Positions 44,366-52,778 of a DNA stretch of 64,000 nt are shown here, piece by piece. The notes under the pieces are model-generated. The model was given only the letters and a program-made list of their open reading frames with translations. It was not told the origin of the DNA and ran no database searches. This DNA comes from JANYHF01 sp963732765 (lineage in GTDB: Bacteria > Pseudomonadota > Alphaproteobacteria > Rhizobiales > Hyphomicrobiaceae): contig CAVTAS010000010.1 in the NCBI GenBank assembly GCA_963732765.1, forward strand, positions 310,001 to 374,000. Direction: 5' to 3'. How positions within the stretch are numbered: position 1 is the first letter of the stretch; each line of letters starts with the position of its first letter. A program made the position numbers and the translations under genes.

Positions 44366-44974
44366 TCAGGAGCCCTTGTTGGGTTTGGTGTTCGGAGACG
44401 CAGCGACCGGCGCTGGGCCGTCAGGTGTCGCAAAGAACGTATAGGAAAGCGTTATGTCGCGAATGTTCTCGGCGCCTGGTTCCTTGAGGATCGCGGGATC
44501 GACGTAGAACACCACCGGCATCTCGACCCGCTCGCCCGCTTTCAGCGTCTGCTGATTAAAGCAGAAGCACTGGATCTTGTTGAAGAACCGGCCCGCGATT
44601 TCCGGCGTGACGTTGAAAGTCGCATTGCCGCTGACGGCGTGATTAGCCGGGTTGTAGGCGCTGTAAAAGGCCATCGTGGTTTCGCCGATACGCACGGTCA
44701 GCTCGCTCTGCAGCGGCTTGAACTCCCAGAGCATGCCTGCCGAGGTGTTGGCGTCGAAATGCACCGTGACTTTGCGGTCGAGCACCTTGGTCCCGTTCCC
44801 AGTCACCCGCTGGGTGGTGCCATTGAGGCCGGTCACCTGGCAGATCAGCTTGTAAATCGGCACGGCGGCATAGGCGGCTCCGAGCATGCCCGCGACCACG
44901 GCAACGAGCACGCCCGCCACCAGGCGATGCCTCCGGGCTAGTTGCGTCGTGCACTGATGGTTCGGTCCGGCCAT
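44366..44974 (-). CDS. ctaG: Cytochrome c oxidase assembly protein CtaG (Cox11)
   Basis: CtaG delivers copper to the CuB site of subunit I. The 202-residue product has an N-terminal anchor (residues about 14-36) and an exported Ig-like domain with the copper-binding CFCF motif (IQCFCFNQQTLKAGE). The preceding YKLICQVTGLNGTTQ is also typical. It lies between the small coxF-like gene and coxC. Confidence 0.95.
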   Translation of the reverse strand: MAGPNHQCTTQLARRHRLVAGVLVAVVAGMLGAAYAAVPIYKLICQVTGLNGTTQRVTGNGTKVLDRKVTVHFDANTSAGMLWEFKPLQSELTVRIGETTMAFYSAYNPANHAVSGNATFNVTPEIAGRFFNKIQCFCFNQQTLKAGERVEMPVVFYVDPAILKEPGAENIRDITLSYTFFATPDGPAPVAASPNTKPNKGS

Positions 44975-44987
44975 AGCGTGGGACGTC

Positions 44988-45095
44988 CTAGAGCTTGAGG
45001 CCGAAGCGCACGATGGTGGCGGCGTAGAAAATCACTACCAGGGCGCCCAGGCCGAGTGCGATGGCGATTGAACGCATTTTCTTGTGGCGATCCAT
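44988..45095 (-). CDS. Small single-helix protein of the oxidase cluster (CoxF-like)
   Basis: A 35-residue frame (MDRHKKMRSIAIALGLGA, then a hydrophobic stretch to RFGLKL) lies between ctaB and ctaG. A basic N-terminus followed by one transmembrane helix and the position match the tiny CoxF-type proteins found at this place in alphaproteobacterial cox operons. It begins only 2 bp after the ctaB stop and ends 13 bp before the ctaG start, so translational coupling is likely. Too short for standard gene finding; the function is not known. Confidence 0.7.
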   Translation of the reverse strand: MDRHKKMRSIAIALGLGALVVIFYAATIVRFGLKL

Positions 45096-45097
45096 GA

Positions 45098-46039
45098 TCA
45101 ACGCACCCATCCTGTCAGCAGCGGTCCGGCGACATGCTCGATCAGCAGCACACCGAATAGCAGCGTGAGATACACCAGCGAGAAGCTGAAGAGACGGCGC
45201 GCGGCAACGGTCGCCGGCATACCATCGGTCCTGCGATAAACATCGATCGCCAGCGCCAGGAACACCGCTCCGGCCGCGATCGAGACCACGCCGTAGATGG
45301 TTCCGCCCAGGCCCGTCAGGACAGGGGCGACGCCCATGGGAACCAGCGCCAGCGTGTACAGAAGGATCTGCTTGCGCGTCTCTGCCGGGCCCGACACTAC
45401 CGGCAGCATCGGCACGCCGGCGCGCGCGTAATCGCCGGAGCGGTTGAGGGCGAGCGCCCAGAAATGCGGCGGCGTCCAGAGAAAGATGATCGCGAACATC
45501 AAGAGGCTGTCGATGGCGACGCCGCCGGTCACGGCCGCCCAACCGACCATCGGCGGGAACGCTCCGGCAGCGCCGCCGATGACGATGTTCTGCACCGTGC
45601 GCCGCTTCAGCCACATGGTATAGAAGAGCACGTAGTAGGCGATGGTGAAGGCGAGCAATCCCGCCGCCACCCAGTTGACGGTGATGCCAAGGGTCAGCAC
45701 CGATCCCGCCGCCAGCACCAGGCCGAAGCCCAGCGCGTCGCCCGCCTCGATCCGCCCTTGCGGGATCGGGCGTCCGGCCGTGCGGGCCATGCGGGCGTCG
45801 ATATCGGCATCGTACCACATGTTGAGGGCGCCCGATGCGCCGGCGCCCACCGCGATGCAGAGGATGGCGATCACGCCCAGCACCGGATGCAGATGTCCCG
45901 GCGCGGCCACCAGCCCGACCAGCGAGGTGAACACCACCAGCGACATCACGCGCGGCTTCAGCAGCGCAACGAAATCGCTGACGGAGCCGCCGTCGGCTGT
46001 CAGGTCCCGTGAAATGGTTTCGACCGACATAGTGGTCAC
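45098..46039 (-). CDS. ctaB: Protoheme IX farnesyltransferase (heme O synthase)
   Basis: CtaB adds a farnesyl tail to heme b on the way to heme a. The 313-residue polytopic UbiA-family protein has the first Asp-rich motif (NMWYDADIDARMART) and the second conserved loop (LWTPPHFWALALNRSGDYARAG is the heme/isoprenoid-binding region). About nine helices are predicted. GTG 46039 or ATG 46030 could be the start. The 100-bp gap to coxA is occupied by a palindromic repeat. Confidence 0.95.
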   Translation of the reverse strand: MTTMSVETISRDLTADGGSVSDFVALLKPRVMSLVVFTSLVGLVAAPGHLHPVLGVIAILCIAVGAGASGALNMWYDADIDARMARTAGRPIPQGRIEAGDALGFGLVLAAGSVLTLGITVNWVAAGLLAFTIAYYVLFYTMWLKRRTVQNIVIGGAAGAFPPMVGWAAVTGGVAIDSLLMFAIIFLWTPPHFWALALNRSGDYARAGVPMLPVVSGPAETRKQILLYTLALVPMGVAPVLTGLGGTIYGVVSIAAGAVFLALAIDVYRRTDGMPATVAARRLFSFSLVYLTLLFGVLLIEHVAGPLLTGWVR

Positions 46040-46053
46040 TCTGGTTAGTGCCT

Positions 46054-46142
46054 GTAGGTTGGGTCAAGCCTATTCGCGCGACCGAACATTCCGCGGGCAG
46101 AGCAAGTTATGTTGGGTCGCGCAAGGGCTTGACCCAACCTAC
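46054..46142. repeat. 89-bp palindromic repeat overlapping the coxA stop
   Basis: The left end GTAGGTTGGGTCAAGCC is inversely repeated at the right end, with imperfect pairing continuing about 37 bp inward (GCGCGACCGAACAT against GCGCGACCCAACAT). It shares end and core sequence with 27771-27863. Its right end overlaps the coxA stop codon (TAG at 46139-46141), so the repeat determines where CoxA ends. Confidence 0.7.
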
Positions 46143-47761
46143 GTAATGCGCGGCAGCGTCGAATACTGATGGAACGGCGGCGGCGAGCTGAGCGTCCACT
46201 CCAGCGTATCGGCGCCATCGCCCCAGGGATTTGGGCCCGCCGGCACGCGGCGCATAAAGGCCTGCAGCACGCAGAACAGGAACACCGCCACGCCGATCGC
46301 GCTGAGATACGAGCCGTAGGACGAAATCTGGTTCCAGCCGATCAGCGCGTCCTGGTAGTCCGGCACGCGGCGCTGCATGCCGGCTGCGCCCAGGAAGTGC
46401 TGCGGGAAGAAGGTCAGGTTGGCTCCAAAGAACATCAGCCAGAAGTGCAGCTTGGCCAGCGTCTCATTATACATGTAGCCCGTCATCTTCGGGAACCAGT
46501 AATAGAAGCCGCCGAAGATCGAGAACACGGCGCCCAGCGACAGCACGTAGTGGAAGTGGGCGACCACGAAGTAAGTATCCTGATAGCTGCGGTCGATGGC
46601 GGCATTGGCCAGGATGACGCCCGTCACGCCGCCGAGCGTGAACAGGAAAATGAAGCCGATGGCCCAGATCATGGGCGCGCGGAAGGTGATCGAGCCGCCC
46701 CACATGGTGGCGATCCAGCTGAACACCTTCACACCCGTGGGGACGGCGATGACCATGGTTGCGAACACGAAATAGGCCTGCGTATTCACGTTGATGCCGG
46801 CCGTGTACATATGGTGCGCCCAGACCACGAAGCCGACCACGCCGATCGCGACCATGGCGTAGGCCATACCGAGATAGCCGAACACCGGCTTGCGCGAGAA
46901 GGTGGACACGATCTGGCTGACCATGCCGAAGCCAGGCAAAATCAGGATGTACACTTCGGGATGGCCGAAGAACCAGAACAGATGCTGGTAGAGCAGCGGA
47001 TCGCCGCCGCATTCGGCATTGAAGAAGCAGGTGTTGAAGTTGCGGTCGGTCAGCAGCATCGTGATGGCGCCGGCCAACACGGGCAGCGACAACAGCAGCA
47101 GGAAGGCCGTCACCAGCACCGACCACACGAACAGCGGCATCTTGTGCATGGTCATGCCAGGCGCGCGCATGTTGAAAATGGTGGTGATGAAGTTGATCGC
47201 GCCCAGAATCGACGACGCGCCGGCCAGATGCAGCGAGAGGATCGCGAAGTCCATGGCCGGGCCGGGCGAGCCCGAGGTCGAGAGCGGGGCGTAGATGGTC
47301 CAGCCGCCGCCAACGCCGTGGCCGCCGCTGTCGCCCTCCACAAACATCGAGGAAATCAGCAGCGCGAACGAGGCGGGCAGCAGCCAGAACGAAATGTTGT
47401 TCATGCGCGGGAACGCCATATCAGGCGCGCCAATCATCAGCGGCACGAACCAGTTGCCGAAACCGCCGATCATGGCCGGCATGACCATGAAGAACACCAT
47501 GATCAGGCCGTGGCCGGTGACGAACACGTTATAGAGATGCGGGTCCTTGAAATACTGCAAGCCGGGCTCGGCCAGCTCAAGCCGCATCATGATCGAGAGA
47601 TAGCCACCGATCAGGCCGGCCACGATCGCGAAAATCAGGTAGAGCGTGCCGATGTCTTTGTGGTTGGTCGAATACAGCCACCGCGTCACGAAGCCGGGGT
47701 ATTCGCTGGCGCCATGATCGTCATGGCTGTGATCAGCGTGCATCTCTTTTGCGGTCGCCAT
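46139..47761 (-). CDS. coxA: Cytochrome c oxidase subunit I
   Basis: The catalytic subunit with heme a and the heme a3-CuB centre. The 540-residue, 12-helix protein has the CuB ligand segment FWFFGHPEVYILILPGFG with the His-Tyr cross-link pair, the WAHHMYT histidines, and the SYQDTYFVVAHFHYVLS segment with heme ligands. Together these mark an aa3-type, cytochrome-c-oxidising enzyme (A1 family features such as the HPEVY tyrosine). The C-terminus ends LPRIT, with the last codon and stop lying in the repeat element. It is 78 bp from coxB. Confidence 0.97.
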   Translation of the reverse strand: MATAKEMHADHSHDDHGASEYPGFVTRWLYSTNHKDIGTLYLIFAIVAGLIGGYLSIMMRLELAEPGLQYFKDPHLYNVFVTGHGLIMVFFMVMPAMIGGFGNWFVPLMIGAPDMAFPRMNNISFWLLPASFALLISSMFVEGDSGGHGVGGGWTIYAPLSTSGSPGPAMDFAILSLHLAGASSILGAINFITTIFNMRAPGMTMHKMPLFVWSVLVTAFLLLLSLPVLAGAITMLLTDRNFNTCFFNAECGGDPLLYQHLFWFFGHPEVYILILPGFGMVSQIVSTFSRKPVFGYLGMAYAMVAIGVVGFVVWAHHMYTAGINVNTQAYFVFATMVIAVPTGVKVFSWIATMWGGSITFRAPMIWAIGFIFLFTLGGVTGVILANAAIDRSYQDTYFVVAHFHYVLSLGAVFSIFGGFYYWFPKMTGYMYNETLAKLHFWLMFFGANLTFFPQHFLGAAGMQRRVPDYQDALIGWNQISSYGSYLSAIGVAVFLFCVLQAFMRRVPAGPNPWGDGADTLEWTLSSPPPFHQYSTLPRIT

Positions 47762-47839
47762 GTCGTATCACCTCAATCGGGGCGGGATTTCAGCCCCTGC
47801 CCAAGCCGTCCGTATCTTGTGTCCGCCAGCGCGCTCGGC

Positions 47840-48763
47840 CTATTGCTTGACCGCAACGCCAGCGGCCGGCAGCGCCGCCAGATTGCCACCCGGCACCGCA
47901 ATCGACGCCTGGATCAACGCACGCGCCTTATCGTCGACATCCTTGCCGCCGGCTTTGCGCACCTCGAGCCACTTGCCGTAAACGTCTTCGGGCACCACGC
48001 GCACCGCTATCGGCATATACGCATGATTGGCGCCGCACAGTTCCGAACAGACGCCGTAATAGACACCCGGCCGCTCGGCCTTGAACCAGGTCGCGGTTAC
48101 GCGTCCCGGCACGCCATCCGACTTCACCCCGAACGATGGCACGTTCCAATTGTGGATGACATCCTTGGCGGTGATCAGAACGTGCACGTTCTTATTCACC
48201 GGCACCACGATCTCGTTGTCGACGGCAAGCGTGCGCGGGGCGTCGATGCCCTTGTCGCGTAAGGCCTTGGTCTCCTCGTCCTTCAGCATGTAGCTGTCGA
48301 AACCGACGCCCTTGGCATCGACATACTCGTAGGTCCAATACCACTGAACGCCGATCGCCTTGATGGTCAGATCGGGCTTGGGATAGGCGTACTGGCCATA
48401 AAGCAGCCGGAACGACGGGATCGAAATAAACACCAGGATGGCGATCGGGATCACCGTCCAGAGCACTTCCAGCGTGGTGTTGTGGTGGAAATGCTGCGGT
48501 GTGGGATTGGCCTTGGCGTTGAACTTGACCATCACGTAGAGCAGCAACAGCATCACGAAGACCGTGACGGCAACCATCAACCACAGCACCATATTGTGGA
48601 ACCAATGGATGTCGCTGGCGATCGAGGTCGCGGCGTCCTGGAAGCCGAGCTGGTAATTCTCGGCGCGCCCGAAAGCGGCGAAGGCCGAAGGAGCGGCGGC
48701 CACCGCAATCGCGCCCACGCCGACTGCCGCGCTGCATGTCCGAAGCCGATTGCTGACCGTCAT
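47840..48763 (-). CDS. coxB: Cytochrome c oxidase subunit II
   Basis: Subunit II accepts electrons from cytochrome c at the dinuclear CuA centre. The 307-residue product has a signal peptide, two helices (VLWLMVAVTVFVMLLLLYV and the LEVLWTVIPIAILVF region), and the CuA motif CSELCGANHAYMP plus the upstream His in DVIHNWNVPSFG. The aromatic electron-entry segment VQWYWTYEY is intact. ATG 48763 follows GGAGC; an upstream TTG is less likely. First gene of the oxidase block. Confidence 0.96.
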   Translation of the reverse strand: MTVSNRLRTCSAAVGVGAIAVAAAPSAFAAFGRAENYQLGFQDAATSIASDIHWFHNMVLWLMVAVTVFVMLLLLYVMVKFNAKANPTPQHFHHNTTLEVLWTVIPIAILVFISIPSFRLLYGQYAYPKPDLTIKAIGVQWYWTYEYVDAKGVGFDSYMLKDEETKALRDKGIDAPRTLAVDNEIVVPVNKNVHVLITAKDVIHNWNVPSFGVKSDGVPGRVTATWFKAERPGVYYGVCSELCGANHAYMPIAVRVVPEDVYGKWLEVRKAGGKDVDDKARALIQASIAVPGGNLAALPAAGVAVKQ

Positions 48764-49167
48764 TCTCAAAGCTCCTCAATCCTCGGCATCGTCGGCAAAC
48801 AGGTTTGGCGGCCGGTTAGGACCGCCGACCCCAAGATCACACGCCTCAAGCACACCCGGAGAAAACGCGAAACGGTCGCCAGCGGCGCGCAACTGGCGCG
48901 AACGCGATGGCCCAAGCGATTGGCTCTCATGCTGCGAGAGGTCTCTCGACCCCCCGGAAAGAACACCATGGCCACCCCAGCCACAAGGCCATCGCGCTGC
49001 GGCATATATTCGCGAGAGGTTGGCCGTTGGCGCGGCCTACGGACAGCGGCGATTGGTAGGGGCGGCTTGCGGCCGCCCTCGGGGAACACAATAGGCGTAT
49101 GTTGTGCGGTGCGAGGGCGGCCGCACGCCGCCCCTACCAACGAACAGCTGGGCAAAGAAACGAATGG
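48764..49167. other. Intergenic region between coxB and glyA
   Basis: This 404-bp gap contains the 88-bp inverted repeat at 49053-49140 and otherwise no gene I can support. It should contain the promoter of the cox block and the end of the glyA transcript. No T-run terminator is visible. Confidence 0.5.
49053..49140. repeat. 88-bp inverted repeat (GTAGGGGCGGC family)
   Basis: The arms 49053-49081 and 49112-49140 match in inverse orientation at 28 of 29 positions, beginning TTGGTAGGGGCGGC, around a 30-bp spacer. Related fragments occur at 12601-12625 and 57205-57226. It lies between coxB and glyA and would make a very stable hairpin, possibly acting as a terminator for glyA. Confidence 0.8.
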
Positions 49168-50451
49168 TCAACCGTAAATCGGGAACCGCCGGCACAGCGC
49201 GGTGGCCCGCTCCTTAACGGACGCCTCGATCGTTCCATTACCATCGGCGCCATGTTTGGCCAGACCGTCCAGCACTTCGACGATCAGCGCGCCAACCTCG
49301 CGAAACTCCGCCAGTCCGAAACCGCGCGTGGTGCCCGCTGGCGCGCCCAGCCGGATGCCCGAGGTAATGGTTGGCTTTTCCGGATCGAACGGCACGCCGT
49401 TCTTGTTGCAGGTTATATGCGCGCGTCCCAGCGCCGCCTCGGCATCCTTGCCGGTCAGTTTCTTGGGCCGCAGATCGACGAGAATCAGATGCGTGTCGGT
49501 GCCGCCCGAGACTAGATCCAGCCCGGCGCGGTTCAGCACTTCACCCAGCGCCTGGGTATTGGCGATCACGGCATGGGCATAGGCCTTGAACTCCGGCCGC
49601 AGCGCCTCGCCGAAAGCGACCGCCTTGGCCGCAATGGTGTGCATCAGCGGCCCGCCTTGGATGCCTGGGAAAATCGCCGAGTTGATTTTCTTGGCCAGAT
49701 CCTCGTCGTTGGTAAGGACCAACCCGCCGCGCGGACCGCGCAATGTCTTATGAGTTGTAGAGGTCACGATATGCGCATGCGGGAACGGGCTGGGATGCGC
49801 GCCGCCCGCCACGAGCCCCGCAATATGCGCCATGTCCACCATCAGCAGCGCGCCGACGCTATCGGCGATCTGGCGGAAGCGCTGGAAATCCAGCGTGCGC
49901 GGATAGGCCGAGCCACCCGCGATGATGATCTTGGGCTTGTTTTCCCTGGCGAGCTTTTCCACTTCGTCCATGTCGATGCGGTGATCCTGCCGGCGCACCG
50001 TATAGGAGATGGCATTGAACCACTTGCCGGACTGGTTCACTGGCGAACCATGCGTGAGGTGGCCGCCCGCCGCCAGGCTGAGACCGAGATAGGTGTCGCC
50101 CGGCTTCAAGACGGCGTTGAACACAGCCTGATTGGCCTGCGAGCCCGAATGCGGCTGCACATTTGCGAAGTTGCAGCCGAACAGCTTCTTGACCCGCTCG
50201 ATGGCCAGGTTCTCGGCGATATCGACGTACTGGCAGCCGCCGTAATAGCGCCGGCCCGGATAGCCCTCGGCATATTTGTTCGTCAGCACACTTCCTGCGG
50301 CCTCAAGCACAGCGCGCGAGACGATGTTTTCGGACGCAATCAGCTCGATCTCGTCGCGCTGGCGCGTCAGTTCCTGGCCGACCGCCTTGGCGATCTCGGG
50401 ATCGGCTGATGCGAGCGCCTCGGTGAAAAAGCCGGGCTTGGTCATGGACAT
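49168..50451 (-). CDS. glyA: Serine hydroxymethyltransferase
   Basis: GlyA interconverts serine and glycine with tetrahydrofolate and PLP, the main source of one-carbon units. The 427-residue product has the PLP-lysine motif TSTTHKTLRGPRGG, the N-terminal ELIASENIVSRAVLEAAGS and the YPGRRYYGGCQYVD segment, all hallmark. It is a single gene; the region upstream of its start contains a perfect 32-bp inverted repeat. Confidence 0.97.
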   Translation of the reverse strand: MSMTKPGFFTEALASADPEIAKAVGQELTRQRDEIELIASENIVSRAVLEAAGSVLTNKYAEGYPGRRYYGGCQYVDIAENLAIERVKKLFGCNFANVQPHSGSQANQAVFNAVLKPGDTYLGLSLAAGGHLTHGSPVNQSGKWFNAISYTVRRQDHRIDMDEVEKLARENKPKIIIAGGSAYPRTLDFQRFRQIADSVGALLMVDMAHIAGLVAGGAHPSPFPHAHIVTSTTHKTLRGPRGGLVLTNDEDLAKKINSAIFPGIQGGPLMHTIAAKAVAFGEALRPEFKAYAHAVIANTQALGEVLNRAGLDLVSGGTDTHLILVDLRPKKLTGKDAEAALGRAHITCNKNGVPFDPEKPTITSGIRLGAPAGTTRGFGLAEFREVGALIVEVLDGLAKHGADGNGTIEASVKERATALCRRFPIYG

Positions 50452-50500
50452 GGGGGAAGACCCTTTTCTCTCTATGCAGCAGCCAAAACATCGGCTCCGT

Positions 50501-50598
50501 GAAATTAAACGGGGACAGTTTACTTATATCGCTCCGAAAGGATGCCTTGGTTCGAACAGCGGTGCCGCGATATAAGTAAACTGTCCCCGTTTAATTTC
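50501..50598. repeat. 98-bp MITE-like element with perfect 32-bp inverted arms
   Basis: The arms at 50501-50532 and 50567-50598 are identical in inverse orientation at all 32 positions, beginning GAAATTAAACGGGGACAGTT, with a 34-bp spacer. The element is much more AT-rich than its surroundings and contains no gene. The perfect arms suggest recent insertion. It lies between glyA and the ETF-QO gene, 3 bp from the latter's stop. I saw no clear target duplication. Confidence 0.8.
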
Positions 50599-50601
50599 GT
50601 C

Positions 50602-52272
50602 TCACATCCCCGGATAGACCGGGCCGCCGCCGCCTTCGGGAACGGTCCAGGTGATGTTCTGGTTCGGGTCCTTGATGTCGCAGGTTTTGCAGTGGACGCA
50701 GTTCTGCGCGTTGATCTGGAAGCGTTTCCCACCCGCGCCATCGTCGACCCATTCGTAGACTCCGGCCGGGCAATAACGGTTCGACGGGCCGCCATAGGTG
50801 CCCAGTTCGCTGGAGGTTTGCGCGGCCATGTCGGCCACGCGCAAGTGCACCGGCTGGTCTTCCTCGTGGTTTGTGCCTGAGAACGCGACATTGGTCAGCC
50901 GGTCGAAGGTCAGTTTGCCGTCGGCCTTGGGATAGACGATGGGCTGGAACCAATCGGCCGGCTTCAGGTACTCGTGGTCGGCCTTCTTGTGTTTCAACGT
51001 GCCGAAGCCGCCGGGGATGATCGTGTTCAGCCACATATCGGCCGCGCCCAGACCGACGCCCAGCCGCGTCCCCCAACCTGACCACAGCGGCTTGACGTTG
51101 CGCACCCGCTTGAGGTCCCGATAGGTCGAACTCTTTTGGTAGGCCGCCGTGTAGCCATCCAGCCGGTCGTGCCCCCGGCCTGCCGCCAGCGCCGCAAAGC
51201 AGGCTTCTCCCGCCATCATGCCGGTCAGGATCGCGTTGTGCGAGCCCTTGATGCGCGGCACGTTGACGAAGCCCGCCGAACAGCCGACCAGCGCGCCGCC
51301 AGGGAATACCAGCTCCGGCACCGACTGAAACCCGCCCTCGGTGATCGCGCGCGCGCCATAGGCGATGCGCTTGCCGCTCTCGAAGGTGTCCCGTACAGCC
51401 GGATGCGTCTTCATGCGTTGAAATTCTTCATACGGACTGAGGTACGGATTGTCATAGTTGAGATGGACCACAAAACCAACCGACACTAGGTTGGCGCCAA
51501 AGTGATACTGGAACGATCCGCCGCCAATGCCATCAGAGAGCGGCCAGCCCATGGTGTGCAACACCAGGCCCGGCTGGTGTTTCTCGGGCGCCACCTCCCA
51601 CAGCTCCTTCATGCCGAGCCCGTACTTTTGCGGGCTGCGGCCCTTGTCCAGCTCAAAGCGCTTGATCAGCGTCTTGGCCAGCGATCCGCGTGCGCCCTCG
51701 GCAATGATCGTGTACTTGGCCCTGATGTCCATGCCGCGCGCAAAGCCGGATTTCGGTTTACCGTCCTTGCCGACGCCCATGTCGCCGGTCGCAACGCCCG
51801 CCACCGAGCCGTCCGGGTTGTAGAGGACTTCGGTGCCGGCGAAGCCCGGGAAAATCTGCAGGCCCAGCGCCTCGCCCTGCTCTCCCAGCCATTTGCACAC
51901 CGCGCCGAGGCTGACGATGTAATTGCCGTGATTACTCATCAGTGGCGGCATGGCGAAGTTGGGCAGCCGCAGCGATCCCGCCGGCCCTAAGTACAAAAAC
52001 CGGTCGTCTGTGACCGCCGTCTCGATCGGCGCGCCTTTGGCTTTCCAATCCGGGATGAGAGCATTGATGCCGATCGGATCGATCACTGCGCCGGATAGAA
52101 TGTGCGCGCCGACCTCCGAGCCCTTTTCGATCAGGACGACATTCAACTCGGTTCCGGCCGCGATGGCCTGTTGCATCAGCCGGATGCCAGTCGCCAAACC
52201 CGCCGGGCCGCCGCCGACGATTACGACGTCGACATCCATGGCTTCGCGTGGCGGCAGGGCAGGGGCGCTCAT
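50602..52272 (-). CDS. etfD: Electron transfer flavoprotein-ubiquinone oxidoreductase
   Basis: ETF-QO transfers electrons from acyl-CoA and amino-acid dehydrogenases via ETF to ubiquinone. The 556-residue product has the N-terminal FAD motif VIVGGGPAGLATGIRLMQ, the ubiquinone-binding region in the middle, and a C-terminal 4Fe-4S cluster site with C-x2-C-x2-C in NCVHCKTCDIKDPNQNI. ATG 52272 (MSAPALPPREAMDVD) is chosen over an upstream in-frame start. It acts on the inner membrane surface. Confidence 0.96.
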   Translation of the reverse strand: MSAPALPPREAMDVDVVIVGGGPAGLATGIRLMQQAIAAGTELNVVLIEKGSEVGAHILSGAVIDPIGINALIPDWKAKGAPIETAVTDDRFLYLGPAGSLRLPNFAMPPLMSNHGNYIVSLGAVCKWLGEQGEALGLQIFPGFAGTEVLYNPDGSVAGVATGDMGVGKDGKPKSGFARGMDIRAKYTIIAEGARGSLAKTLIKRFELDKGRSPQKYGLGMKELWEVAPEKHQPGLVLHTMGWPLSDGIGGGSFQYHFGANLVSVGFVVHLNYDNPYLSPYEEFQRMKTHPAVRDTFESGKRIAYGARAITEGGFQSVPELVFPGGALVGCSAGFVNVPRIKGSHNAILTGMMAGEACFAALAAGRGHDRLDGYTAAYQKSSTYRDLKRVRNVKPLWSGWGTRLGVGLGAADMWLNTIIPGGFGTLKHKKADHEYLKPADWFQPIVYPKADGKLTFDRLTNVAFSGTNHEEDQPVHLRVADMAAQTSSELGTYGGPSNRYCPAGVYEWVDDGAGGKRFQINAQNCVHCKTCDIKDPNQNITWTVPEGGGGPVYPGM

Positions 52273-52415
52273 GAAAGGGTCCTTTATCGCGGGATGGGGT
52301 TCGATACGGGGCTGCCGCAAGCGGCGTCAAGCGTTTGAGAGGCGCAGCGCCCATGTTGTAAAGCCGCGGACGATATGCAAAATGCCGTCCCGGGACCCCA
52401 ATTGGAGGCTGAATT

Positions 52416-52772
52416 ATGGTGCGATTTGCGTTGCTTGTAGCCGCTGGCGTGAGCCTCGGAGCCATGGTGTCGCCTGCACAGGCGGCGAGCTTCAACTGCG
52501 CCAAGGCCAAGTTGCCAAGCGAGAAGACCATTTGCGCCAAGCCGACGCTGAGCATCCTCGACCAGCGCATGGGCACGAAGTACAAGGCGCTGATCAAGCT
52601 GTTGGGCGCCGGATCGGCGCAGGCCAGTTCCATCCGCGCCGAGCAGGTGTGGTGGCTGGGGCGGCGCAACGCCTGTGGCACCGATGTGTTCTGCCTGCGC
52701 GGCCAGATCGCCGACCGCATCGTAGACCTGGACGGCTACTTGAGAACGGCTAAGGCAGCGATGGCCGGCTGA
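52416..52772 (+). CDS. Small exported LprI-like (DUF1311) protein
   Basis: The 118-residue product has a signal peptide (residues 1-23, ending PAQA) and a mature part with four cysteines in the pattern FNCAKAKLPSEKTICAKP ... NACGTDVFCLRGQ. This fits the lysozyme-inhibitor LprI N-terminal/DUF1311 type of small periplasmic protein. It lies 6 bp upstream of the uracil-DNA glycosylase gene, probably on the same transcript. It is a family-level call; the function is not demonstrated. Confidence 0.75.
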   Translation: MVRFALLVAAGVSLGAMVSPAQAASFNCAKAKLPSEKTICAKPTLSILDQRMGTKYKALIKLLGAGSAQASSIRAEQVWWLGRRNACGTDVFCLRGQIADRIVDLDGYLRTAKAAMAG

Positions 52773-52778
52773 GGGCGC

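Noticed and set aside
46169..48262. 697-codon plus-strand frame opposite coxA and coxB
   Set aside because: Highly charged, His/Arg-rich shadow of two certain membrane-protein genes.
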